Below, piece by piece: positions 36,397 through 44,321 of a DNA stretch of 64,000 nt (position 1 is the first letter of the stretch; each line of letters opens with the position of its first letter). This DNA comes from Chitinophaga costaii. GTDB taxonomy: Bacteria > Bacteroidota > Bacteroidia > Chitinophagales > Chitinophagaceae. The notes under the pieces were generated by a model that saw nothing but the letters and a program-made list of their open reading frames with translations, ran no database searches and was not told the DNA's origin. The translations under genes and the position numbers were made by a program. The stretch covers positions 124,001 through 188,000 of the forward strand of contig NZ_FMAR01000005.1 in the NCBI RefSeq assembly GCF_900094705.1, given 5' to 3'.

Positions 36397-37377
36397 CTAA
36401 AACACGATCGATTTCAACTTCAGTCCTGCTGTTTCTTCCAGCCCGAATAAAAGGTTCATATTCTGGACTGCCTGTCCTGAAGCGCCTTTCAACAAGTTGT
36501 CTTCAATGGTATGAATGATGAGCTGGTCATCTTGTTTTTCCAACTGCACCAAACATTTATTGGTGTTGACTACCTGTTTCAGATCGATCTGTTTTTCGCT
36601 CACATGCGTAAAAGGATGTGTAGCGTAATAACTGTTATAAAGATGTAAAGCTTCTTGCAAAGAGAGGTTGCTCTGTAAATAAGAGGTCACCCAAATGCCG
36701 CGCGGGTAATCGCCCCGCACCGGCACAAAATGCACCGGGCTGTTATACCCTTGTTGCAACTGTTGTAAGCTGCGCCGTATTTCTTTCAAATGCTGATGGT
36801 TCAGCACTTTGTAAGTGGAAATGTTATTGGCCCGCCAGGTAAAATGGCTGGTTTCCTGCAAACGCTGGCCCGCCCCGGTGCTGCCGGTAATGCCGGTAGT
36901 ATGTACAGTGGTGAGCAACCCCGCGTTGGCAAGCGGCAACAGGCCCAGTTGTATACCAGTGGCAAAGCAACCAGGATTGGCAATATTGCTGGCCTGTGCA
37001 ATGACATCCCGTTGCAGTTCCGGCAGGCCATACACGAAGGAACGCCCGTTGACAGTTTCACCCAGCCGGAAATCCTGGCTCAAATCGATCACCTTTACGT
37101 GGTTAGGCACCGGTGTGCTTTGCAGGAACTTTAAAGATTCGCCATGGCCCAGGCACAGAAAAAGTACATCGATATCATCTTGCAACGCATCGGTAAAATT
37201 GAGGTCGGTATCACCCAGCAGGTCTGCATGCACGGAAAATACCGGCTTGCCCGCATTGCTGCGGCTGTGCACAAATACCAGGTGTACATTAGGATGGTTC
37301 AGCAATAAACGGATTGCCTCGCCGCCGGTGTACCCTGCGCCGCCAATGATGCCTGCTCTGATAACTATCTTACTCAT
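36397..37377 (-). CDS. argC: N-acylglutamyl-phosphate reductase
   Basis: NADPH-dependent reductase giving N-acylglutamate semialdehyde. Rossmann motif AGIIGGAGYTGGEAIRLLLNHP begins near residue 8, the catalytic Cys is in NIANPGCFATGIQLGLLP (about residue 135), and the conserved His region follows near VPVRGDYPRGIW. The 326-residue length is somewhat shorter than many ArgC (about 345) but typical for the phylum as far as I know. It sits between argG (48-base gap) and argD in the operon. Confidence 0.93.
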   Translation of the reverse strand: MSKIVIRAGIIGGAGYTGGEAIRLLLNHPNVHLVFVHSRSNAGKPVFSVHADLLGDTDLNFTDALQDDIDVLFLCLGHGESLKFLQSTPVPNHVKVIDLSQDFRLGETVNGRSFVYGLPELQRDVIAQASNIANPGCFATGIQLGLLPLANAGLLTTVHTTGITGSTGAGQRLQETSHFTWRANNISTYKVLNHQHLKEIRRSLQQLQQGYNSPVHFVPVRGDYPRGIWVTSYLQSNLSLQEALHLYNSYYATHPFTHVSEKQIDLKQVVNTNKCLVQLEKQDDQLIIHTIEDNLLKGASGQAVQNMNLLFGLEETAGLKLKSIVF

Positions 37378-37425
37378 ATCTGTTAAATACAGGTGCCGGT
37401 GGTAAAGCCGGCTCCAGGAATAAAT

Positions 37426-38619
37426 TTATTGATTAGACGTCGCAATCTGGTGCCAGATCATTGTCTGATTACCAAAGATCTTGCTGAAGCCCCGTACGTC
37501 CTCTCCGCTCCAGCCACTGTTCATCTCCCCATATTTGCCAAACTTGCTGCTCATCAAGTCATAGGGCGATTGGATGCCCTTTACCTGGAAACGGTAAGGC
37601 AGCAAGGTAACAAACACTTCGCCGCTTACGTGCTGCTGGGTATTTTCCAGGAAAGCTTCGATGTCGCGCATTACCGGGTCTAGTATCTGGCCTTCATGCA
37701 GCCAGTTGCCGTAAAACTGCGCCAATTGATCTTTCCAGCTCAGTTGCCATTTAGTAAGTACATGTTTTTCCAGGGCGTGGTGTGATTTAAGGATCACCAT
37801 TGGCGCGGCGGCTTCAAAGCCTACGCGGCCTTTAATACCGATAATGGTATCGCCCACATGAATATCTCTTCCGATCGCATACGGACCGGCAATGGTTTGC
37901 AAATATTGGATGGCTGCAGACGGATGATCAAACGTTTGGTCGTTCACCCCTTTCAATTCCCCCTTTTCAAATACCAGTTTCACATCGGTAGCTTCCTGTT
38001 TGGTAAGCTGGGTAGGCCAGGCGTTTTCTGGCAAGAAACCATTGCTGGTAAGGGTTTCCTTTCCGCCAACGGAAGTACCCCAAATGCCTTTGTTGATGGA
38101 ATACATGGCCTTGTCGAAGTTCATAGCCACCCCTTTGGATTTCAGGTAGGCTATTTCTTCCTCCCGGCTCAGTTTCAGGTCGCGGATGGGGGTGATGATC
38201 TCTACACCCGGGATCATGATATGAAAGATCATGTCAAAACGCACCTGGTCGTTGCCGGCTCCTGTGCTGCCATGCGCTACGGCAGTGGCACCGGTTTCTT
38301 TTACGTATTCGGCGATGGCCAGTGCCTGGCTCATACGTTCGGCACTTACGCTGAGGGGATAGGTATTATTTTTTAAGACATTGCCGAAGATGAGGTATTT
38401 GATCACCTTATCATAGTAAGACTTCACCGCATCCACGGTCTTGTGCGATTTCACCCCCAGGCTGTACGCGCGCTTTTCGGTTTCTTCCAGCTCTTCCTTT
38501 GTAAAACCACCGGTATTTACAATGATGGAATGCACTTCATAGCCCTTCTCTTCGGTCAGGTATTTAACACAGTAAGAAGTATCTAATCCGCCGCTAAAGC
38601 CTAATACAACTTTTTTCAT
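37426..38619 (-). CDS. argG: Argininosuccinate synthase
   Basis: Joins citrulline and aspartate with ATP to form argininosuccinate. The ATP pyrophosphatase P-loop LGFSGGLDTSYCVKYL is at residues 6-21, followed by AVAHGSTGAGNDQVRFD near residue 112. Length is 397 residues, the family norm. It is the second gene of the operon, 34 bases after the acyltransferase gene. Because it precedes the acyl-pathway genes, all steps from acylglutamate to arginine are expected to be co-regulated. Confidence 0.95.
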   Translation of the reverse strand: MKKVVLGFSGGLDTSYCVKYLTEEKGYEVHSIIVNTGGFTKEELEETEKRAYSLGVKSHKTVDAVKSYYDKVIKYLIFGNVLKNNTYPLSVSAERMSQALAIAEYVKETGATAVAHGSTGAGNDQVRFDMIFHIMIPGVEIITPIRDLKLSREEEIAYLKSKGVAMNFDKAMYSINKGIWGTSVGGKETLTSNGFLPENAWPTQLTKQEATDVKLVFEKGELKGVNDQTFDHPSAAIQYLQTIAGPYAIGRDIHVGDTIIGIKGRVGFEAAAPMVILKSHHALEKHVLTKWQLSWKDQLAQFYGNWLHEGQILDPVMRDIEAFLENTQQHVSGEVFVTLLPYRFQVKGIQSPYDLMSSKFGKYGEMNSGWSGEDVRGFSKIFGNQTMIWHQIATSNQ

Positions 38620-38653
38620 GATAGTTTTGTAGTTGGTAGTGAAAATCTAAAAA

Positions 38654-39460
38654 TCAGAATAAATTAAATAAGAAGAACCGGCGCTTTTGATGGTTATCCC
38701 GCCCTTCTTTGCGGGAATTCAGCAGCACATATTTTTTGTAGCGCAACCAGCGCTCAAACAGTTTAAAATCCTTTTTATAAGCACGTTTGCGTCTTACCTG
38801 GTGTATGGCGCCATGCATGGTTACAGACAACTGTTTTTCGGCAGCAGCCACTGCTTCCGTGGATTCGGTCTGTTTCTCTTCCACCTTTCCTTTCTCTGCA
38901 GGATCATACAACATCGCCGTGCAAAGACAGTTCTTACGGCCCTTGGCAGTTAGGATATCAAAGTTCACGCAGCTTTGGCAACCTTTCCAGAATTCGTTGT
39001 CATCGGTAAGCTCAGAATAAGTTACAGGCTCGTAACCCAAATCGCTGTTTATTTTCATAACTGCCAGGCCGGTAGTGAGACCAAAGATCTTGGCGTCTGG
39101 ATATTTTTCGCGGGAGAGCTGGAAAATTCTTTCCTTGATAGACTTGGCCACGCCATGACCCCGGAAGGCGGGATTTACGATCAGGCCGGAATTGGCCACA
39201 AATTTTTCGTGTCCCCAGGCTTCGATATAGCAGAAACCTACCCATTCACCTTTATCGGTGAGGGCAATCACGGCCTTTCCTTCCTGCATTTTAAGCACCA
39301 CATAATCGGGCGAGCGTTTGGCAATACCAGTTCCACGCGCCTTGGCAGACGATTCCATCTCGTCGGTGATGGTTTTTGCATAGTGTGCATCATCAGGAGT
39401 AGCTACCCTGACAATAATATTCGGATTTTCCAACTTATTCAATTGAAAACGGTGAAGCAA
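38654..39460 (-). CDS. GNAT acyltransferase, candidate N-acylglutamate synthase
   Basis: First gene of the arginine operon. A GNAT fold covers about residues 15-190 (IVRVATPDDAHYAKTI; acetyl-CoA loop VNPAFRGHGVAKSIKERIF). An extended, very basic C-terminal tail of about 70 residues follows, ending RFFLFNLF. It has four Cys in WKGCQSCVN and RKNCLCTAM that could bind a metal. GNAT proteins at this place in Bacteroidota arginine operons have been proposed to make N-acetyl- or N-succinylglutamate, replacing ArgA/ArgJ, which fits here. No ATG is available near the N-terminus; TTG at 39460 is the best start, with the ATG at 39367 too far inside. Confidence 0.75.
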   Translation of the reverse strand: MLHRFQLNKLENPNIIVRVATPDDAHYAKTITDEMESSAKARGTGIAKRSPDYVVLKMQEGKAVIALTDKGEWVGFCYIEAWGHEKFVANSGLIVNPAFRGHGVAKSIKERIFQLSREKYPDAKIFGLTTGLAVMKINSDLGYEPVTYSELTDDNEFWKGCQSCVNFDILTAKGRKNCLCTAMLYDPAEKGKVEEKQTESTEAVAAAEKQLSVTMHGAIHQVRRKRAYKKDFKLFERWLRYKKYVLLNSRKEGRDNHQKRRFFLFNLF

Positions 39461-39539
39461 TAAATAAAGGAGTAAAGGGTATTAAAAATCATTCCAAATC
39501 CGGGGGGAACGCCCAAAATGGCGAGCCGGGGAACGATGC

Positions 39540-39568
39540 GATAGCTTGCTGGAGCGGCGAAAGCTATC
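39540..39568 (-). promoter_or_regulatory. Attenuator-like hairpin overlapping the arg leader stop codon
   Basis: Perfect 8-bp stem GATAGCTT/AAGCTATC (39568-39561 with 39547-39540, read leftward), 13-nt loop. The first arm begins inside the TGA stop of the Arg-rich leader frame, so a ribosome paused on its Arg codons would cover or free this hairpin. An earlier hairpin (39623-39628 with 39638-39644) lies within the leader frame. No U tract follows directly. Confidence 0.5.
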
Positions 39569-39683
39569 AAATACGAGGTCGTCGGCACAAGAACACAAAA
39601 AGATTGAACCCAAGAGTAACCACACCGGATTGTAATGCCGGGTGGAAAGCAGAGATGTAGTGATGGGTTGCAAAGTTTTTCAA
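39567..39683 (-). CDS. Candidate arginine leader peptide (38 aa, ends CRRPRI)
   Basis: A short frame from a TTG at 39683 (MKNFATHHYIS...) to a TGA at 39567. The last six residues are Cys-Arg-Arg-Pro-Arg-Ile, with codons CGA CGA CCT CGT just before the stop, and a perfect hairpin starts in the stop codon. The frame lies between a -7 box (39734-39741) and the first gene of the arginine operon, 106 bases upstream of it. This is the usual layout of ribosome-mediated attenuation. There is no ATG start, and an overlapping 63-codon frame (39482-39673, also TTG) competes, so the coding call is tentative. Confidence 0.5.
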   Translation of the reverse strand: MKNFATHHYISAFHPALQSGVVTLGFNLFVFLCRRPRI

Positions 39684-39733
39684 CTTCAGTTCAGCATTTA
39701 ATTGTGAATTAAATCATCTTTAGTTTAGGATCG

Positions 39734-39741
39734 CAAAGTTA
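39734..39741 (-). promoter_or_regulatory. Putative -7 element of the arginine operon
   Basis: Read leftward, TAACTTTG followed by CGATCC fits TAnnTTTG and would start transcription near 39727, about 44 bases before the leader frame. The -33 region is A/T-rich without TTTG. Confidence 0.45.
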
Positions 39742-39788
39742 TAACATTATTATTTATATAGGTCTAACTTTTTTGAAAGCAAACCGTT

Positions 39789-39821
39789 AAAAAAAATGTC
39801 CTGCCGCAGTGGCAGAACATT
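39789..39821 (-). terminator. Intrinsic terminator of galK
   Basis: Stem 39795-39805 with 39811-39821 (one mismatch), read leftward, ends in eight U residues; 76 bases past the galK stop. Confidence 0.78.
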
Positions 39822-39897
39822 GGTTTATAAGAAAATACGATTTATACTTTTAGAGAAAGACCCTGCCCTTCACCCGGCAGCAGAAGCGGGCAGGCGT

Positions 39898-41061
39898 TTA
39901 ATCCTGCAAGGCCTTGCCGTGTATTACTGTAGTGCCGTCTTGAATGGTGGTAACGTACACCTCCGGTTTTTTGCCAGTTTCCTGCTGGTAGCGATCCGCT
40001 ATATATGCCACAAAACCGGGAACGGCAGCAGATTGTACCAGGTTAATGGTACAGCCGCCAAAACCGCCTCCCATCATGCGGGCACCCGCTACTTCCGGCC
40101 TTAACCGGGCCAATTCCACCAGCAGATCCAGTTCCGGACTACTCACACCATAGTCCCGGCTCAACCCTTCATGGGTTTCATACATAAGTTTCCCGAATGC
40201 CGGCAGGTTACCCTTTTCCAGCAGGGGGCCGGCTTCCTGGGTACGGGCTATTTCTCCGATCACAAACTGGCAGCGCTGAAACACCTCTTCGCCCACCTGT
40301 TCCCGCACCGCCTGCAGTTGTTCCAGGGTAGCATCGCGCAGCGATAACACCCCTGGGTGAAGGGCCTGTATGGCAGACACCCCGGCTTCGCACTGCTGCC
40401 GGCGCACATTGTACTCCGAACTGGCCAGCGAGTGATGCACCATGGTGTTACACAACACTATTTTATAATCCGGGAATTGAAAAGGGAAATACTGGTATTC
40501 CAGTGAACGGCAATCCAATAATATTACCTGGTCTTTACGTCCATGCAAATTAGCAAACTGATCCATAATACCACAAAGTACCCCCGGGAAGGTATGTTCC
40601 GCCTTTTGACCGATCAGCGCCATATCTATACGGCTCAGACCCAGCCCCATCAGTTCGTTAAGGGCCATCACCAGCCCCCCCTCCACCGCAGCGGAGGAAC
40701 TCAGGCCTGCCCCTACGGGAATATCGCCATCCACCACACAGTCGAAACCTGGTACCACATACCCACGCTGCTGAAGCTCATACACCACCCCCAGCAGGTA
40801 ATTGATCCATCCCGGTGTAGGTTTCACCTGGTCTAAAGAAAAGCTAATGGTCTCGTTCTTATACACGGCGTGTGCCGTACAGGTTTGTGTGCCATTGAGC
40901 TGCACTCCATATACAATACGTTTATCAATGGCCGCCGGCATAACAAAGCCGTTGTTATAATCCGTATGCTCTCCGATCAGGTTAATGCGGCCAGGAGAAC
41001 TAACAATCAAAGGCGTTTTTCCAAATAACGCATGGAATTTCTGGGAAACTTGTTGTACCAT
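39898..41061 (-). CDS. galK: Galactokinase
   Basis: Leloir-pathway kinase making galactose-1-phosphate. GHMP motifs: SPGRINLIGEHTDYNNG near the start, VGAGLSSSAAVEGG for ATP, and the C-terminal GARMMGGGFGGCTINL. The catalytic Asp is in GIMDQFANLHG. From the ATG at 41061 (MVQQVSQKF) it has 387 residues, normal; the frame is open 17 codons upstream. It is divergent from a sugar permease and a ROK kinase gene, forming a hexose-uptake group. No galT or galE is in the window. Confidence 0.95.
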   Translation of the reverse strand: MVQQVSQKFHALFGKTPLIVSSPGRINLIGEHTDYNNGFVMPAAIDKRIVYGVQLNGTQTCTAHAVYKNETISFSLDQVKPTPGWINYLLGVVYELQQRGYVVPGFDCVVDGDIPVGAGLSSSAAVEGGLVMALNELMGLGLSRIDMALIGQKAEHTFPGVLCGIMDQFANLHGRKDQVILLDCRSLEYQYFPFQFPDYKIVLCNTMVHHSLASSEYNVRRQQCEAGVSAIQALHPGVLSLRDATLEQLQAVREQVGEEVFQRCQFVIGEIARTQEAGPLLEKGNLPAFGKLMYETHEGLSRDYGVSSPELDLLVELARLRPEVAGARMMGGGFGGCTINLVQSAAVPGFVAYIADRYQQETGKKPEVYVTTIQDGTTVIHGKALQD

Positions 41062-41307
41062 TCCTACAATAATAAGGGTAAATCTTACACCTAAAAGTAT
41101 AAAAAAATCCAATAACCTGGGTAAAAAGGCAGCAGACTAAAATTTATGGATATAATCCGGTGGTCCCGCATTGGAAACTTTGATGGGATTTAAATATTAT
41201 TTAATGATAGGGGTTTTCTACAGCAAAGATTTCTAACTTTAAAAGCATTATAAAAAAATAATTTCTACATTTAGCACCTAATTTTACTGAAATCTTTTAA
41301 TTCACTT

Positions 41308-43224
41308 ATGTCGCAGCAACAAAAACAAGGCACGCATCCCTCCTTTTTTGTGTTAATTCTGGTTTTCTTTTTCTGGGGATTTCTGGCCGCTTCCAACAGT
41401 ATTTTTATTCCGTTTTGTAAATCGCACTTCAATCTTACGCAACTGGAATCGCAGTTGATCGACTTCGCGTTCTATAGTGCTTATTTTATTGGATCGCTGA
41501 TCCTGTACTTCTACTCTGCTGCGCGTAAAGTTGATCTTCTCAATAAGATCGGTTACAAAAAAGGCATCATTTACGGGCTGCTGATTTCCGTGTTCGGATC
41601 TATTGTAATGATCCCTGCGGTGAATAAAGAACGTATTGTACCCATCCAGGGAACCGTGGAGGATATCACTAAATTCACCACAGAACAGCAATTGCAGACC
41701 ACCGATCATTCTGTGAAGATCCGTAAGGAAGCCAAAGACGGTGAGTATGCACTGATAGTGCCATTCGGTGCCCAGGCAGATCAATATATTACCGATCCGC
41801 AACTGCTGTCTATCGTACAGGGTAATAACTTCACGAAAGATGAAGAAAAGAAAGAATACAGCGCCAACTTTTCTACGGCCAATATTGAGTCCATCGTTAC
41901 GGAGCTGGGTACCGCACACCATCAAACCGTGACCTTCGGATATTTTGCCCTCATCCTGGGTGCACTATTCATAGTGGCCCTGGGCTTCTCCCTGCAACAA
42001 ACCGCGGCCAATCCGTTTGCCGTTCTGCTGGGTAACCCCGAGCAAGGCGCTAACCGCCTGAGCCTGGCCGGCGGGGTAAACTCCTTCGGTACCACCATAG
42101 GTCCCATCATCGTAAGCCGCCTGCTTTTTGGCGCAGCAGGTGGTAGCCCGGACGATGCTAATATTACCAGCATTAACACACTGTACATCCTGCTCATCGT
42201 GCTGTTTCTGCTGGCAGCAGGCATTTTTGCCATTACCAAAATGCCTTCTGCTACCAACGCCGATGAACATTTCGAAAGTTCTCCCAAAGCCAGCCGCAGC
42301 CTTGCCTGGATTACCGGTATGTTTATCCTGATACTTGTAGGCCTGGTATTAAAACAGGAACTGGTATGCTTTATCATTGGTATTGTGGGTATCATCGGGA
42401 CCATCCTTTATTCTAAATCCGCCGCACAGGTGGGCCACGGAGAAGGCTGGGGCGCTATGAAATATCCGCAATTGGTATTGGGTATGCTGGCCATCTTTAT
42501 TTATGTAGGTGTGGAAGTATCTATTGCCAGTAATATGGGCGCCCTGCTCCGGCATCCCGGTTTCCTCACGGAACACGGGCTGAAGGAGTCGGAACTGGAT
42601 CCTTTCGTATCCCTGTTCTGGGGCAGCCTCATGATAGGCCGCTGGACCGCTGCTATCAGCGTATTTAATGTAACGGCCAGCACCCGCAAAATACTGTCGG
42701 TCATTGTTCCATTCGTTGCCTACGGCGTGGTGTTGGGTGCTAACGTATTAAAAGGTACGGATGTAAGCAATCTTTATCCTTACGTCATTTGCATTGTAAT
42801 TCAGATTATAGGTTTCCTGGCTGCGCAAGACAAACCAGCCAAAACCCTCATGATCTTCGGCATACTGGGGGTAGCTTTTATGCTCTTTGGTATTTTTACT
42901 ACCGGATATGTTTCTACCTTTGCATTTGTAAGCGGTGGCTTGTTCTGCTCCGTAATGTGGCCATGCATTTATTCCCTGGCTATTACTGGTCTGGGCAAAT
43001 ACACCGGTCAGGCTTCTTCTTTCCTGGTACTGATGATTTTGGGCGGTTCGCTGATCCCTCCGGTACAGGGTGGTCTGGCAGACATTCCGGCTATCGGCAT
43101 CCACTTGTCTTACATTATTCCGGCGTTATGCTTTGCTTACGTTGCATTCTTTGCATTCCGCGTAAAATCAATTTTAAAATCTCAGGGCATCGATTATGAG
43201 TCAGCAGTTAGCGGTGGGCATTGA
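41308..43224 (+). CDS. FucP/GluP-like sugar:proton symporter (MFS) with a large insertion
   Basis: An inner-membrane major facilitator of the fucose/galactose/glucose branch: it opens with a span containing FFFWGFLAASNSIFIPFCKSHF and later shows SLQQTAANPFAVLLGNPEQGANRLSLAGG, typical of the family. At 638 residues it is about 200 longer than FucP. About 100 hydrophilic residues (about 112-208, NKERIVPIQGTVEDIT... to ...ELGTAHHQ) lie between early spans, and some 70 extra residues occur mid-protein. Located opposite galK and overlapping a ROK kinase gene by 29 bases, it most likely imports glucose or galactose. Confidence 0.88.
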   Translation: MSQQQKQGTHPSFFVLILVFFFWGFLAASNSIFIPFCKSHFNLTQLESQLIDFAFYSAYFIGSLILYFYSAARKVDLLNKIGYKKGIIYGLLISVFGSIVMIPAVNKERIVPIQGTVEDITKFTTEQQLQTTDHSVKIRKEAKDGEYALIVPFGAQADQYITDPQLLSIVQGNNFTKDEEKKEYSANFSTANIESIVTELGTAHHQTVTFGYFALILGALFIVALGFSLQQTAANPFAVLLGNPEQGANRLSLAGGVNSFGTTIGPIIVSRLLFGAAGGSPDDANITSINTLYILLIVLFLLAAGIFAITKMPSATNADEHFESSPKASRSLAWITGMFILILVGLVLKQELVCFIIGIVGIIGTILYSKSAAQVGHGEGWGAMKYPQLVLGMLAIFIYVGVEVSIASNMGALLRHPGFLTEHGLKESELDPFVSLFWGSLMIGRWTAAISVFNVTASTRKILSVIVPFVAYGVVLGANVLKGTDVSNLYPYVICIVIQIIGFLAAQDKPAKTLMIFGILGVAFMLFGIFTTGYVSTFAFVSGGLFCSVMWPCIYSLAITGLGKYTGQASSFLVLMILGGSLIPPVQGGLADIPAIGIHLSYIIPALCFAYVAFFAFRVKSILKSQGIDYESAVSGGH

Positions 43225-44188
43225 TATTGGTGGAACGAACACCGTGTTTGGTATCGTAGATCGTCGTGGCAATATTTTGTACGACGGCAAAATGTCAACT
43301 AAAGCACATGGAGACATCACCTCCTTTTTAAATGAATTGAAGGAACGCCTTGATGTACTCATCGACAAGGTGGGTGGGAAAGATAACATCCGTGGGATTG
43401 GTGTGGGCGCACCCAATGGCAACTACTACACGGGTACCATCGATTACGCGCCTAACCTACGCTGGCGAGGTATCATCCCGCTGGCCAATCTGCTACAGGA
43501 TTATTTCGACGTACCTGCTGTGCTGACCAATGACGCCAATGCAGCCGCCATCGGGGAAATGACCTATGGCGCTGCGCGCGGCATGAAGGATTTTATTACC
43601 ATCACCTTGGGTACTGGCGTAGGCAGCGGCATCGTAGCCAACGGTCAGTTGATCTACGGCCACGATGGTTTTGCCGGAGAGCTGGGTCATTGTATTGTGA
43701 TACCCGGTGGCCGCGTTCACGCCGGCACCGGCATGCGGGGCTCCCTGGAATCGTACGCCTCTGCTACCGGCGTAATGCTCACCGCCCTGGAATTTATGGA
43801 TAGCCGCCCCGAACAGGATAGTATGCTGCGGCATACTCCCCGCGAACTGGTAGATTCAAAAGTGATCTTTGAAGCTGCCAAACAAGGCGATCCCCTGGCC
43901 ATAGAAGTGTACGAATACACCGGCATGGTTCTGGGCGCGGCGCTGGCAAACTTCGTTATGTTCTCTTCCCCCGAAGCGATTGTTCTTTTCGGTGGCCTCA
44001 CCAAAGCGGGCGACATGATCATGCGGCCTGTGCGCCACCATATGGAAATTAACCTGCTGCCTATTTTCCAGAATAAGGTAAAACTGGTTTTCTCCGAACT
44101 TAAAGAAAGCGATGCCGCCATTTTGGGCGCCAGTGCACTGGCCTGGGAAATGAAAACAGACCAAAAAGCAGAAACACCGCAACCTTAA
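43196..44188 (+). CDS. ROK-family sugar kinase (glucokinase-like), zinc cysteines replaced
   Basis: A 330-residue ATP-dependent hexose kinase. Phosphate-1 motif GIDIGGTNTVFGIVD is at residue 8 on, catalytic Asp in LTNDANAAAIGE, and the ROK signature FITITLGTGVGSGIVANGQLIYGHDGFAGELGH is clear when read in pieces. The structural zinc site CxCGxxGCxE is altered to VHAGTGMRGSLE: all three Cys are lost. The His of GELGH remains. It overlaps the sugar permease stop by 29 bases, so the two are coupled. Probably phosphorylates imported glucose; specificity is not provable here. Confidence 0.9.
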   Translation: MSQQLAVGIDIGGTNTVFGIVDRRGNILYDGKMSTKAHGDITSFLNELKERLDVLIDKVGGKDNIRGIGVGAPNGNYYTGTIDYAPNLRWRGIIPLANLLQDYFDVPAVLTNDANAAAIGEMTYGAARGMKDFITITLGTGVGSGIVANGQLIYGHDGFAGELGHCIVIPGGRVHAGTGMRGSLESYASATGVMLTALEFMDSRPEQDSMLRHTPRELVDSKVIFEAAKQGDPLAIEVYEYTGMVLGAALANFVMFSSPEAIVLFGGLTKAGDMIMRPVRHHMEINLLPIFQNKVKLVFSELKESDAAILGASALAWEMKTDQKAETPQP

Positions 44189-44219
44189 GCAATGGATGCA
44201 TAAGACATATTTCTTTTCT

Positions 44220-44250
44220 AAAAAACCCTGCCAGCGCGCAGGGTTTTTTT
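44220..44250 (+). terminator. Intrinsic terminator of the permease-ROK operon
   Basis: Stem AAAAACCCTGC/GCAGGGTTTTT with a short loop, then T residues, 32 bases past the ROK stop. Confidence 0.85.
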
Positions 44251-44321
44251 ATGGATTTTATTTTCGATAAATCCCGCTGCCTTTTGTAGTTTTAACCGTG
44301 ACCACCATCACACTACCTACC

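Noticed and set aside
39482-39673. 63-codon frame with a lipobox-like FLCSC segment upstream of the arg operon
   Set aside because: It also lacks an ATG, overlaps the Arg-rich frame, and its tail runs through the hairpin and GC-rich repeats. It is kept only as a competitor of the leader call, not as a lipoprotein.
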